Positions 8,895 to 17,704 of a DNA stretch of 64,000 nt are shown here, one piece after another (the stretch's first letter is position 1; each line of letters begins with the position of its first letter). A program made the position numbers and the translations under genes. The notes beneath the pieces are model-generated. The model was not told the DNA's origin and did not search any database. It was given only the letters and a program-made list of their open reading frames with translations. Source of the stretch: Hahella sp018986435 (GTDB lineage: Bacteria > Pseudomonadota > Gammaproteobacteria > Pseudomonadales > Oleiphilaceae); contig NZ_CP192738.1 of assembly GCF_050749805.1 (NCBI RefSeq), positions 5,828,001-5,892,000 on the forward strand, in the 5' to 3' direction.

Positions 8895-9818
8895 TCAATT
8901 ACCCTTGGGATCTAGTGCGTCGCGTAACCCATCGCCGATGAAGTTAAAGCAGAACAGCGTGGCGATCAGCAACGTCATAGGAAACGCCAGCATCCAGGGA
9001 GTGCTGCGCATGTTGTCGGCGCCTTCAGAAATCAACGCGCCCCAGGAGGTCTGCGGCTCGGAGACGCCCAGACCGAGGAAGGAAATGAATGATTCAAACA
9101 TGATCATTTCCGGCACCAGCAGCGCGGCGTAAACGATAACGACGCCCAGCAGATTGGGAATGACATGTCGCAGGATAATCACCATGGGATGCACGCCAAC
9201 GGTAAAGGCCGCCTCAATAAATTCCTTACGCTTTAAACTCAGGGTCTGACCGCGCACGATACGGGCCATGTTCAGCCAGCTCACCGCCCCGATGGCGACG
9301 AACATCAGCAGCACATTACGTCCGAAAATCGCCATCAGCACGATGACCAGGAACATAAACGGAAACGCGCTGAGCACGTCCACCAGCCGCATCATCAGGC
9401 TGTCGACTTTACCGCCGACAAACCCGGATACCGCACCGTACAGAGCCCCAATGACCACCGCGACAAACGCGCCGAGTACGCCGATCATCAATGAGATGCG
9501 ACTGCCCTGCACCGCTCTCTGATACAGATCGCGCCCGACATGATCGAGGCCGAAGTAGTGCCCGCTTTCCAAATTGGGCTGCCCTTGTTCGTAGATATTG
9601 CTCAGGCGCCCCCAATCAATGGTTTCGTTGCTCCAATCTGAGGCATAGTGCCCCAAAAGAGAGAACGCCAGCAGCAGCGCCAGCACGCCCAGGCTGATCA
9701 ACGCCGCCTTGTTGCGCGCGAAGCGTCTGGCCGCGTCCGCCCACAGGCTGCGGCCTTTGTATTTGCCCATGTTGGCGGCCATCGCCGCCACGCCTTTGTC
9801 TTTGCCCATCAACAGCAT
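8895..9818 (-). CDS. oppC: Oligopeptide ABC transporter permease OppC
   Basis: Inner-membrane permease, 307 residues, with a cytoplasmic N-terminal segment (about 1-35) and six predicted membrane helices starting near AALISLGVLALLLAFSLLG. The EAA loop that contacts the ATPases is recognisable as EFIEAAFTVGVHPMVIILRHVIPN. It forms the channel with OppB. ATG start with AAGGAA eight bases upstream; a second ATG 16 codons in is possible but lacks a comparable site. Separated from oppB by 42 bp. Confidence 0.93.
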   Translation of the reverse strand: MLLMGKDKGVAAMAANMGKYKGRSLWADAARRFARNKAALISLGVLALLLAFSLLGHYASDWSNETIDWGRLSNIYEQGQPNLESGHYFGLDHVGRDLYQRAVQGSRISLMIGVLGAFVAVVIGALYGAVSGFVGGKVDSLMMRLVDVLSAFPFMFLVIVLMAIFGRNVLLMFVAIGAVSWLNMARIVRGQTLSLKRKEFIEAAFTVGVHPMVIILRHVIPNLLGVVIVYAALLVPEMIMFESFISFLGLGVSEPQTSWGALISEGADNMRSTPWMLAFPMTLLIATLFCFNFIGDGLRDALDPKGN

Positions 9819-9860
9819 GATTCGTATTCCTTGTTATCCGATTCGCTAGGTTCGCCGCTA

Positions 9861-10781
9861 TCAGTAGCGGATGCGCGGGTCGAGCACGGTGTAGAGGATG
9901 TCCACTAACGCGTTGAAGAAAATGGTCAACGCGCCCACCAGAATGGTGACGCCGAGAATCAGGGAATAGTCGCGATTGATTGCGCCGTTGACGAAGTGCT
10001 GGCCGATGCCGCCGGTGGAGAACACTTTATCCACCACCACGGAACCGGTCACGATCCCAACAAAAGCCGGCCCTAAATAGGAAATGACCGGAATCATCGC
10101 GGGCTTGAGGGCGTGGCGCAGAATAATATGCGTGCGCGGCAGACCTTTGGCGCGGGCGCGCTGGATGAAAGTGCTGTTGAGGGTTTCGATCATGCTGCCT
10201 CGGGTGATCCTGGCGACTTGCGCCACATAGGACGTGGCCATGGCGACGATGGGCAGAATCAGATACTCGATGCGCCCTCCTTCCCAGCCGCCTGCGGGCA
10301 GCCATTTCAGGTACACCGCAAAGATCATGACGCACAACGGTGCCAGTACGAAGTTGGGCAACATGACCCCGGACATGGCGAAGGTCATGCCCGCGTAATC
10401 GGGCCATCGGTTCTGATTGAGCGCCGCCACCACGCCAATGCCGACGCCCAGCAGCACTACAATCACGAAAGAGAGCACCCCGATATAGGCGGATCTGGGA
10501 AAGCTCGATGAAATCAGTTCATTGACCGTATGGTCTTTGTATTTGAAAGAAGGCCCCAAATCCCCCTGAACCAGATCGCCAAGATAATAGAGGTACTGTT
10601 TCCACAGTGGCTGGTCTAAATGGTATTTGGCTTCGATGTTTTTCATCACCGCTTCCGGGACCTTGCGTTCATTGGTGAAAGGTCCGCCGGGCGCGGCGTG
10701 CATCAACGTAAATGAAATAGTGACGAGTATCAGCAGCGTAGGAATCGCCACCAACAATCTTCTGATGATGAAGCTCAGCAT
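9861..10781 (-). CDS. oppB: Oligopeptide ABC transporter permease OppB
   Basis: Inner-membrane permease, 306 residues, the same length as E. coli OppB. The N-terminus MLSFIIRRLLVAIPTLLILV and the following GGPF motif are typical of DppB/OppB proteins. The EAA loop reads TFIQRARAKGLPRTHIILRHALKPA. The C-terminal DILYTVLDPRIRY is the usual OppB ending. A stable hairpin lies in the 57-bp gap between oppA and this gene, which could let oppA be expressed above the membrane components. Confidence 0.94.
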   Translation of the reverse strand: MLSFIIRRLLVAIPTLLILVTISFTLMHAAPGGPFTNERKVPEAVMKNIEAKYHLDQPLWKQYLYYLGDLVQGDLGPSFKYKDHTVNELISSSFPRSAYIGVLSFVIVVLLGVGIGVVAALNQNRWPDYAGMTFAMSGVMLPNFVLAPLCVMIFAVYLKWLPAGGWEGGRIEYLILPIVAMATSYVAQVARITRGSMIETLNSTFIQRARAKGLPRTHIILRHALKPAMIPVISYLGPAFVGIVTGSVVVDKVFSTGGIGQHFVNGAINRDYSLILGVTILVGALTIFFNALVDILYTVLDPRIRY

Positions 10782-10805
10782 GTTTTTATTTTCCCACTAG
10801 AGTAG

Positions 10806-10829
10806 AGCCGCCTGCGTGCGCAGGCGGCT
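10806..10829. other. Intercistronic hairpin between oppA and oppB
   Basis: AGCCGCCTGC (10806-10815) and GCAGGCGGCT (10820-10829) form a perfect 10-bp stem with a four-base loop. No U-tract follows in the minus direction, so it is more likely an mRNA stabiliser at the oppA 3' end than a strong terminator. Such elements commonly raise binding-protein levels over permeases. Confidence 0.55.
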
Positions 10830-10838
10830 AAAACTGAC

Positions 10839-12560
10839 TTATTGCGCCTTGATGTACATATCTTTGGCGTAAGCGATGTCCAGAGGATTATTAGTGGCGT
10901 ATCCGCCGAGCTGAGGGCTGACCATACGCAGGCCGCGGTAGAAGTAGATGGGCGCCACAGGCATTTCTTCGCTGAGGATCTGCTCCGCTTTCTCATAGAA
11001 AGGCGCCGGATCTGTGGAATTGCGCGCGTCTGCGAGCAGTTTGTCGAATTCTGCATTGCTCCACTTGCCGTCGTTGTTGCCGCTGTTGGACAACATCAAG
11101 GTCAGGAAGGTGGAGGCTTCGTTATAGTCGCCGTTCCAGCCGTAGCGGGCCACTTTGAAGTTACCGGCGGCTTTTTCAGTCAGGAAGGTTTTCCATTCCA
11201 TGTTGGTCGGCGTCACGATGGCGCCCAGTTTTTCTTTCCACATCTGGCTGATGGCGACAGCGATGGATTTGTGGCCTTCGCTGGTGTTGTACACCAGATC
11301 GAACACCAGTGGGTTGTCTTTGTTATAGCCGGCTTCGTTGAGCAGACGAACCGCTTCAGCGTCTCTTTCCGCCTGGGTCATTTTGCTGATTTCAGGCGCG
11401 ACATAATGGAAGCCGTTCACTTCTGGAGGGGTGATGCTGTACGCGGGAGTCTGCCCGCCTTTGGTGATGTATTTGACGATGATATCGCGGTCGATCGCAT
11501 AGCTCAGCGCTTTACGTACGCGCACGTCGTCGAAGGGTTTTTCCTGCAGATTGAACTGATACATGTAAGTCGCCAGTTTTGGCACGGAAATCAGCTCATC
11601 GTTCATGTCTTGCTTGATGCGCTCCATCTGGGAAACCGGCACCGTGTTGGTGTGGTGCATTTCACCGGCTTCAAAGCGCTGCATTTCGGCGACGGTGTCG
11701 TCGATGGGCAGGTACACCACTTCATTGATGATGGTGTTCGCATTGCCCCAGTAGTGTTCATTGCGTACGGCGACCATTTTTTCGCCGACGCTCCATTCTT
11801 TCAGCTTGTAAGCGCCGTTGGAGACGATGTTGCCGGGCTTGGTCCAGTCGCCTTTATATTTTTCCACGGCTCTCTGTGGCGAGGGGTAGGTGGTGTAGTG
11901 GGACACCATGATGGGCAGATAGGTCACCGGCACTTCCAGAGACACCTGCAGGGTGTAATCGTCCAGCGCTTTCACGCCCAGTTCGGTAATCGGTTTTTCG
12001 CCGTTGACGATGGCGGTGCTGTTGGCGACGCCCGCAACTTCCATGTAGTAAGCGTAGTTGGAGCCGACTTCAGGATTAACCGCGCGTCTCCAGGAATAAA
12101 CGAAATCATTGGCGGTGACGGGCTCGCCGTCACTCCACTTGGCGTTGTGACGTAATTTGAAAGTCCAGGTTTTGAAGTCTTCGCTGGCGCTCCAGCTCTC
12201 CGCCACACCGGGCATCAACTGACCATCGGCGCCACTGCTGGTCAAACCTTCGAACAGATCGTTAACGACGGCGCCGCCGACGCTGTCATCCACCAACTGA
12301 GGATCTATGGAGCCGGGCTCCGAACCATTACCCCTTACCAGCACCTGCTCCGCGGACAACGGCTCTCCCGTGACCGGGTGCATTCGCGTCGTTGCGCTCC
12401 CAGGTTGCTTCGCCCCCGACTTGGCGTCCATCTGACTGACTTGGGCGGCTTCCGCTTTTGGCGCGACGGAAACCGGCTCATCACCGGAACCGCCGCATCC
12501 TGACAAGGTAAAGGCAGCGGCCAACATGGTCGCGCCGGCAAACAGGTGTAATGTTTTCAT
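10839..12560 (-). CDS. oppA: Oligopeptide-binding lipoprotein OppA
   Basis: Periplasmic substrate-binding component (family 5 solute-binding protein), about 573 residues. The signal ends in a lipobox LSGC, so the protein is probably a lipoprotein; Gly follows the Cys. A low-complexity linker (about 25-65) leads into GSEPGSIDPQLVDDSVGG, the usual OppA/DppA opening. The central YSWRRAVNPEVGSNYAYYM and the later KALSYAIDRD segments are family hallmarks. An in-frame TTG four codons upstream is too close to AAGGAG; ATG at 12560 is 13 bases from it, so the start is somewhat uncertain. The gene follows the DUF885 peptidase, implying that peptides trimmed in the periplasm are bound here. Confidence 0.92.
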   Translation of the reverse strand: MKTLHLFAGATMLAAAFTLSGCGGSGDEPVSVAPKAEAAQVSQMDAKSGAKQPGSATTRMHPVTGEPLSAEQVLVRGNGSEPGSIDPQLVDDSVGGAVVNDLFEGLTSSGADGQLMPGVAESWSASEDFKTWTFKLRHNAKWSDGEPVTANDFVYSWRRAVNPEVGSNYAYYMEVAGVANSTAIVNGEKPITELGVKALDDYTLQVSLEVPVTYLPIMVSHYTTYPSPQRAVEKYKGDWTKPGNIVSNGAYKLKEWSVGEKMVAVRNEHYWGNANTIINEVVYLPIDDTVAEMQRFEAGEMHHTNTVPVSQMERIKQDMNDELISVPKLATYMYQFNLQEKPFDDVRVRKALSYAIDRDIIVKYITKGGQTPAYSITPPEVNGFHYVAPEISKMTQAERDAEAVRLLNEAGYNKDNPLVFDLVYNTSEGHKSIAVAISQMWKEKLGAIVTPTNMEWKTFLTEKAAGNFKVARYGWNGDYNEASTFLTLMLSNSGNNDGKWSNAEFDKLLADARNSTDPAPFYEKAEQILSEEMPVAPIYFYRGLRMVSPQLGGYATNNPLDIAYAKDMYIKAQ

Positions 12561-12633
12561 AGATACTCGCAAACTCCTTAGCTGGTTATTTTGTTCCTGA
12601 ACGGTCGACTGTATCGCGCTTCGCCACGCAACA

Positions 12634-12673
12634 CGCCGTCGGCCCCCTGCTCACACAGGGGGAACCAACGGCG
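12634..12673. other. Long intercistronic hairpin between DUF885 gene and oppA
   Basis: An outer stem CGCCGT/ACGGCG encloses CCCCCTG (12643-12649) and CAGGGGG (12656-12662) with a six-base loop. There is no U-tract on the minus strand. It occupies the 212-bp gap upstream of oppA and may protect a processed oppA mRNA or reduce read-through. The flanks also carry two copies of TCCTGAACGG. Confidence 0.45.
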
Positions 12674-12772
12674 AATGGCCTGAAGGCGTACGTATAACCG
12701 CTCCTGAACGGACGATGACTCAGAAATATCGGGCGAATGTTTTCAACAAGAAGAAAAGCAGATTTAGAGACT

Positions 12773-14665
12773 TCATGACTTCCCGTCCTGAAGCGCATCT
12801 TTTTCTTTGGCGAGAACATCCCTTTTTTTGTGATCGATCCAATCGGTCACCAGTCCATCCAAAACATTTAACGGAACGGCTCCGTCACGCAATACAATAT
12901 CATGGTACTCGCGAATGTCGAATTTCTCACCTAATTCCTGCTTTGCTTTTTCTCTCAGCGCCTGGAATTTGAGCATGCCAATCTTGTACGCAGTGGCCTG
13001 CCCGGGCATGACGATGTAACGCTCAATGGACCGGACCACGTCGCCGCGGGCGTTAGGCGTGCTCTCCGCCAGATAGTCGATCGCCTGCTCCCTGGTCCAG
13101 TGCTTGGCGTGAATACCCGTGTCGACCACCAGACGACAGGCCCGCCACAGTTCCATGGACAAACGTCCAAAATCCGCATAAGGGTCTTTGTAGAAACCCA
13201 TTTCTTTAGGCAGCAGCTCGGAATACAGACCCCAGCCTTCGATGTAGGCGGTGTAATCGCCGAACTTGCGGAAGGTGGGCAGCTTGTCCAGCTCCTGGGA
13301 GATGGAGATCTGCATGTGGTGACCGGGAATGCCCTCGTGATAGGCCAGCGCGTCCATTTCATAAATGGGCATTTCGCTCATCTTGTAGAGGTTGGCGTAA
13401 TACAGGCCCGGACGATCCCCTTCCAGAGCCGGCGCTTCATAAAACGCCTTGCCCGCTTCCTGCTCCCGGAACGGCTCCACCGCTTTGACCTTCAGGTCCG
13501 CCTTGGGCAGCGTCAGGAACAGCTTGGGTAGGTTGGCTTTCATATCGTCGATCAGCGCCGTGGCCTTCTGCAGATACGCCTGTTTACCCTCTTCCGTTTC
13601 CGGGTAATAGAACTGCTTGTCCTCACGCATGAAGGCGAAAAACGCCTGCAGGTCGCCTTTGAATTTCACCTGCTGCATGATGGCGCGCATTTCATCGTGA
13701 ATCCGGGCGACTTCCTTGAGGCCCAACTGATGAATCTCTTCCGCGCTCATTTCCGTCGTGGTGATGCGACGCAGAGCGTTGGCGTAGAACGCATCGCCGT
13801 CGGGGAATTTCCAGACCCCGGCTTTGTCGTCCGCGCGCTTTTCCAGGTCAGCCAGATAAGCGATCAGTTTTTCGTACGCCGGTTTCACTGACGTCAGCAA
13901 CGCTTTATTGGCTTCCGCAACCAGAGCCGCCTTGCGTGCGTCGGGAATGTCGGTCGCGGCGACTTTCGCAGAGAAGTCCGCCAACAACGCGCTGTCTTCC
14001 TCGCCGCCAAAGGGCTTGCCGGTAATGATGTTACGGCTGGACTGAATCACTTTGGGAAATACAAAACGCGGCGGGATCACGCCTTCGTCAGCCCGTAGCG
14101 CCAACTGCTCAATGAGCTGATCGAACAGCGCAGGAATGCGGTTGAGACGGCTGATGTAGGCCTCCGCATCCTTGATGTCCTCGATGCTGTGCTGATTGAT
14201 CAGCAGAGAGGGCGTGTCGGAATGGGTTCCGAACATCTGGTTTACCGGGTAGTCGTAGTGACGCCAGCGGTAGTCTGCAATCTGCGCTTCCAGTTGCTGT
14301 TGCATCAACTGATAACTCAATTGGTTGGACGGGTTAAGGCGCGAAGGGTCCAGCGCCAGCAGGTCCTGCAGATCCGCCTTGGCGATGCGCAGCGATTCCT
14401 CAGCGAACGCTTCGCTCATATCGTCCCATTTGTCGTAGTCGGTTTTAATGCCCAGATAAGATTGAAAGGTGGGACTGCGCGACACCCAGCCTTTAAAAAT
14501 ACGGTCAAACAAGGCTTCCGCCTGCTGATCCGACGCTTCTGTCTGCGCCATCGCTGGTACGCTCCCTGTCTCCGCGGCCCAGGCCGCATTAGTGACAATG
14601 CCGCCGCCCAGGCTCAAGGAGGACAGCAGCACGCAGGAATACAGTTTTAACTTCGCTTTATACAT
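12773..14665 (-). CDS. DUF885 family periplasmic metallopeptidase
   Basis: Predicted zinc-dependent peptidase/carboxypeptidase of the DUF885 family, about 630 residues, usual length. An N-terminal signal peptide (about 7-30, ending AAWA) points to the periplasm. The family motif YHEGIPGHHMQ near residue 440 contains the HExxxGH-type metal site. PGQATAYKIGMLKF near the end is also characteristic. An in-frame GTG six codons upstream exists, but ATG at 14665 has GGAAA at good spacing. It lies between the TonB/TPR genes and oppA. That context supports a role in trimming peptides that enter through the TonB receptor before Opp uptake. Substrate preference cannot be read from the sequence. Confidence 0.85.
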   Translation of the reverse strand: MYKAKLKLYSCVLLSSLSLGGGIVTNAAWAAETGSVPAMAQTEASDQQAEALFDRIFKGWVSRSPTFQSYLGIKTDYDKWDDMSEAFAEESLRIAKADLQDLLALDPSRLNPSNQLSYQLMQQQLEAQIADYRWRHYDYPVNQMFGTHSDTPSLLINQHSIEDIKDAEAYISRLNRIPALFDQLIEQLALRADEGVIPPRFVFPKVIQSSRNIITGKPFGGEEDSALLADFSAKVAATDIPDARKAALVAEANKALLTSVKPAYEKLIAYLADLEKRADDKAGVWKFPDGDAFYANALRRITTTEMSAEEIHQLGLKEVARIHDEMRAIMQQVKFKGDLQAFFAFMREDKQFYYPETEEGKQAYLQKATALIDDMKANLPKLFLTLPKADLKVKAVEPFREQEAGKAFYEAPALEGDRPGLYYANLYKMSEMPIYEMDALAYHEGIPGHHMQISISQELDKLPTFRKFGDYTAYIEGWGLYSELLPKEMGFYKDPYADFGRLSMELWRACRLVVDTGIHAKHWTREQAIDYLAESTPNARGDVVRSIERYIVMPGQATAYKIGMLKFQALREKAKQELGEKFDIREYHDIVLRDGAVPLNVLDGLVTDWIDHKKRDVLAKEKDALQDGKS

Positions 14666-14692
14666 CCGTTGGTTTCCATTCACTCATACAGT

Positions 14693-14719
14693 CCCCGTCC
14701 CATTACCGCCTGGACGGGG
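14693..14719. other. Intercistronic hairpin between TPR gene and DUF885 gene
   Basis: CCCCGTCC (14693-14700) and GGACGGGG (14712-14719) are perfect complements with an 11-base loop. There is no following U-tract on the minus strand. It is one of several hairpins placed between genes of the peptide block. Confidence 0.45.
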
Positions 14720-14757
14720 CGCTTGTTGCTTAAATCGCCCGGGAGTCCGCGCCGCCT

Positions 14758-16017
14758 TTACTGCTCCGCTCCCGCGGACAGAAAGCTGATCCAGCGTTTC
14801 GCGGTAGGGGCGCTGGCGTCAAAACGCGATGCTTCTCGCATCGTCGCCAACGCCTCCTGGGACTGCTCCAGGTTGTAGTAGGCCTGCCCTTTCAATAACA
14901 ACGCCCGGCCTTTCTGGTCCTCGCTCATGTCTGTCGCAGGCGCGTTGAGCAAATCAACCAGCGCGCGATAGTCTTCGTCCTCATACAGCTGATAAGCGAG
15001 GTCCAGTTGGGTGTCCCCGGTGACTTGTTGTTGCAGGGCGGCTTTATAAACGTCGATGGCGCGCTTGCGTTCCCGCGCCTGACGCCAGAAGCCGGCCAGC
15101 TTGCGCAGGTTGTCGCCGTTGCTGGCGATCACGCCGCGTTGCATGCCGTCCTCCATGATTTTGCCGGCGCGTAAAGGCGCATTCTGGTAGGCGAGATAGT
15201 TGGCGAGATTCACGAACTCTTTTTCCTCCTCCAGCATATCGCGTCGGTAGGCCATTTCGAGAACGGCGACCGCCGCGGCGTCCTTTTTGAGTTGCATATA
15301 CACGCCGGACAACTGCTTCCAATACTGCTTTTTCTCCGGATATGCAAGCAGCAACTCCTTGAGCACGTTGACGGCCTGATCATATTCCTTGAGTTCGTAA
15401 TGGGCCGCCAGCAGCAGTTGCAGCCAGGATTCCTGCGCCTTGCCTTCCGTTGCAATGGCCTTGCGCACCACCGGTATCACCTTGGCGTATTGCTTCTGTT
15501 GGGAGTAGCAGTTGGCCAGCGCCAGATAGACGGCGGAGCCAGGCTTCTGTTTGGCCTGCTCGCTCTCCTGCAGATAGGTCTCCAGTTGCGGCGCCGCTTT
15601 CGCGAACAAGTCCTGCGCCATATACATCTGCGCCAGGTTATAACGCAGCTCCCGGGTCAGCTCAGGCGGTAATCCCTCCACCTTGATCGCTTCCTCGAAT
15701 ACCTGCATGGCTTTCGCATACTGGCTGCGGGCGGCATAGAGATAGCCCAGGGTGCGCAGGACTTCGATGTGGTCAAACTTCTTGCGCTTGCTGCGTTCTT
15801 TTTGCTCCAACAGCAATGCTTCCGCATCGCCGTATTTTTCCTCGGAAATATACTCCCTGGCCTTCACCACTTTTTTGTAGGTTTGCGGGGAGATTTCCAT
15901 GCCTTCGGCGCCGCACAGCGCGGCGGCGGCCAACAGCCATGCGGACAGACAGGTCAGTACGCCCGTGCGCAGCCGTTGTCGCGCCGAATATGAACGGGGT
16001 TTGCTCGTCATCTTCAT
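14758..16017 (-). CDS. TPR-repeat periplasmic protein of the TonB2-type complex
   Basis: About 419 residues: a signal peptide (ending near LCGAEG) followed by tandem tetratricopeptide repeats, for example VLRTLGYLYAARSQYAKAMQVFEEAI and AVYLALANCYSQQKQYAKVI. Proteins like this close the exbB-exbD-tonB operons of vibrios and related bacteria and are thought to assist TonB2-dependent uptake. Their exact job is not established. ATG at 16017 with AGGA six bases upstream is chosen over the adjoining GTG. It starts 8 bp after the tonB stop. The protein is probably a periplasmic or outer-membrane-facing scaffold. Confidence 0.8.
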   Translation of the reverse strand: MKMTSKPRSYSARQRLRTGVLTCLSAWLLAAAALCGAEGMEISPQTYKKVVKAREYISEEKYGDAEALLLEQKERSKRKKFDHIEVLRTLGYLYAARSQYAKAMQVFEEAIKVEGLPPELTRELRYNLAQMYMAQDLFAKAAPQLETYLQESEQAKQKPGSAVYLALANCYSQQKQYAKVIPVVRKAIATEGKAQESWLQLLLAAHYELKEYDQAVNVLKELLLAYPEKKQYWKQLSGVYMQLKKDAAAVAVLEMAYRRDMLEEEKEFVNLANYLAYQNAPLRAGKIMEDGMQRGVIASNGDNLRKLAGFWRQARERKRAIDVYKAALQQQVTGDTQLDLAYQLYEDEDYRALVDLLNAPATDMSEDQKGRALLLKGQAYYNLEQSQEALATMREASRFDASAPTAKRWISFLSAGAEQ

Positions 16018-16025
16018 CACCGTTC

Positions 16026-16649
16026 CTAAAGAGTAAAGTCAATGCGTTGTCGAGCCCGTGTGGCGACGGCTTTGCCGTCCACCATGGCGGGCTTGAAGGT
16101 CCATTTGGAAATACATTGTTTGGCGGCTTTGTCGAATATCTTGCGCGGCTCCGACGCCACCACCTTGATGTCTTCCACCCGACCTTGCGCGTTGACGGTG
16201 AATTCCACTTCCACCCAGCCTTCTATCCCGGCGCGCGCCGCTTCCCGGGGAAAGTCCGGCGGGAAGGTCGCTTTACCGATGACGCCGCTGTCGCCGGCGG
16301 AGCTGGCGGCCATCCCGACCTGCCCCATCTGTCCCAGGGCCAGTCCCAGGTTGGCGTCAACCCGGGGCATGTCCACTTTGAGTTGCGGCGTCTGCGGACG
16401 TACGGCGCTCTGGGTGGTTTTCATTTCCGGCGGAGGCGGCGGACGCTTGGGAGGCGGCGGTTTCGGCAGCTCCCGCTTGCGTTCCTTGACCGGGTCTTCC
16501 TTCTGCACCCGCACGAAATCGATCATGCCGATGTCGTCCTTGTCCGCCAGTTCCTTGCCGTCGTTGTGGATGAGCTGATCCATCAGCCGAAACAACCCCA
16601 GTACGGTGATCAAGGCCAGGCCTAATGCTGCTGCGAATCTGAATTTCAT
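16026..16649 (-). CDS. tonB: TonB2-type energy transducer
   Basis: TonB protein, about 207 residues. It spans the periplasm and passes proton-motive energy to outer-membrane receptors. One N-terminal membrane helix (about 5-22) is followed by a short Pro/Lys-rich stretch (ELPKPPPPKRPPPPP). The C-terminal TonB fold contains GIEGWVEVEFTVNAQGRVEDI and KQCISKWTFKPA. Like other TonB2 proteins it is shorter than E. coli TonB. A TTG four codons upstream is the alternative start. It follows exbD by 18 bp and is presumably dedicated to the receptor at 19978-22680. Confidence 0.9.
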   Translation of the reverse strand: MKFRFAAALGLALITVLGLFRLMDQLIHNDGKELADKDDIGMIDFVRVQKEDPVKERKRELPKPPPPKRPPPPPEMKTTQSAVRPQTPQLKVDMPRVDANLGLALGQMGQVGMAASSAGDSGVIGKATFPPDFPREAARAGIEGWVEVEFTVNAQGRVEDIKVVASEPRKIFDKAAKQCISKWTFKPAMVDGKAVATRARQRIDFTL

Positions 16650-16667
16650 AACGATTTTCAACGAGGC

Positions 16668-17072
16668 CTACTTTTTCACTGCAGCGATGGAGATGTTCTG
16701 CACCCCCGCCATCCGCACCTGATCCATCACTTCCACCACGATGCCGGAACGGGATTCCGTATCCGCCTGGATCACCACCGCGCCTTCCGGGTTTTCCGCG
16801 CGCAGACGCTCCACATTGGGACGCACCTGGGCCACTTCCACCTTGCGCTTGTCGATCCACACCGCGCCGTCATCCGCCACGGCGATCATGATGTTGCCCT
16901 TTTTCACCGTCTGCGCGGTATTGGCGCTGGGACGGTTGACGTCAATGCCCGCTTCCTTGATGAACGAAGTGGTGACGATAAAGAAAATCAGCATGATGAA
17001 TACGATGTCGAGCATCGGCGTCATGTCGATGGCGGTGTCTTCCGACTCCGCGGAAGCATATCTTCTTCTCAT
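16668..17072 (-). CDS. exbD: ExbD proton-channel subunit
   Basis: 134 residues, normal ExbD length. The single membrane helix follows the conserved DMTPMLDIVFIMLIFFIVTTSF, in which the Asp of MLDIVF is the proton-carrying residue. The periplasmic domain ends with the family's ADTESRSGIVVEVMDQVRMAG pattern. ATG with AGGGGA upstream. It works with the ExbB proteins to power TonB. It lies 90 bp downstream of exbB. Confidence 0.93.
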   Translation of the reverse strand: MRRRYASAESEDTAIDMTPMLDIVFIMLIFFIVTTSFIKEAGIDVNRPSANTAQTVKKGNIMIAVADDGAVWIDKRKVEVAQVRPNVERLRAENPEGAVVIQADTESRSGIVVEVMDQVRMAGVQNISIAAVKK

Positions 17073-17162
17073 TGTTCTATCCCCTGGCCCGACTCGCCGC
17101 CGGGCCGCCTCTAGTCTATATCCGCGTCTGCGTCTGTTTGCTGCGTCAATTCGTCGCAGGCG

Positions 17163-17690
17163 TTAGTGATGCTGTAATTTGTCGGTCAGCTCCCGGGTCA
17201 CTTTCTGGGCGCGCTTTTCCAACTGCACGGCGAAGTAAATACCGGACAGCGCCGCCATCATTCCCGCCATGGTGGGAATCGTCGCCTTGGAAATGCCCGA
17301 CGCCATCGCCCTGGGGCTGCCAGTGCCGGTGACGGCGAGCACATCGAACACCTGCACCATGCCCACCACCGTGCCCAACAGTCCCAACAAGGGACAGAGC
17401 GCAATCAGCGTCTTGATCAGCGGCAGCGATTGATGCGCGCTGATGGACGCCTGTGAGATCAACGCGCGGCGCACTTGCTGATTGTTCCAGGCCGCCGCCT
17501 CAACGCGTTCGCTCCATTGCAGCAAAATGCTCTTCGCCTGAGCCGGAAAGCTCATGGCGAAGAAGAAGTAACGCTCCAGAATCAGCGTCCACAGCAGCAC
17601 GGTCAGGGCGAAGATGGCGACCAGCACGTCGCCGCCCAGGCCCAGAAAGCGCTTAATGGACTCGATTTCGTCAAGAATGAACCAAACCAT
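17163..17690 (-). CDS. exbB: ExbB-type proton-channel subunit (short)
   Basis: 175 residues of the MotA/TolQ/ExbB family. TM1 is at about 20-40, and TM2 and TM3 lie in the conserved C-terminal core. That core reads IKTLIALCPLLGLLGTVVGMVQVF and IPTMAGMMAALSGIYFAVQL. It forms the inner-membrane channel around ExbD. It sits 15 bp after the larger ExbB/TtpC-like gene. Having one short and one long ExbB homologue in the same operon is the TonB2-TtpC arrangement. ATG with GGAG eight bases upstream. Confidence 0.92.
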   Translation of the reverse strand: MVWFILDEIESIKRFLGLGGDVLVAIFALTVLLWTLILERYFFFAMSFPAQAKSILLQWSERVEAAAWNNQQVRRALISQASISAHQSLPLIKTLIALCPLLGLLGTVVGMVQVFDVLAVTGTGSPRAMASGISKATIPTMAGMMAALSGIYFAVQLEKRAQKVTRELTDKLQHH

Positions 17691-17704
17691 AATGTCAGCT
17701 CCGG

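Noticed and set aside
10842..12155. 437-codon plus-strand open frame
   Set aside because: Mirror of oppA in a high-GC region; His/Val/Phe-rich nonsense composition.
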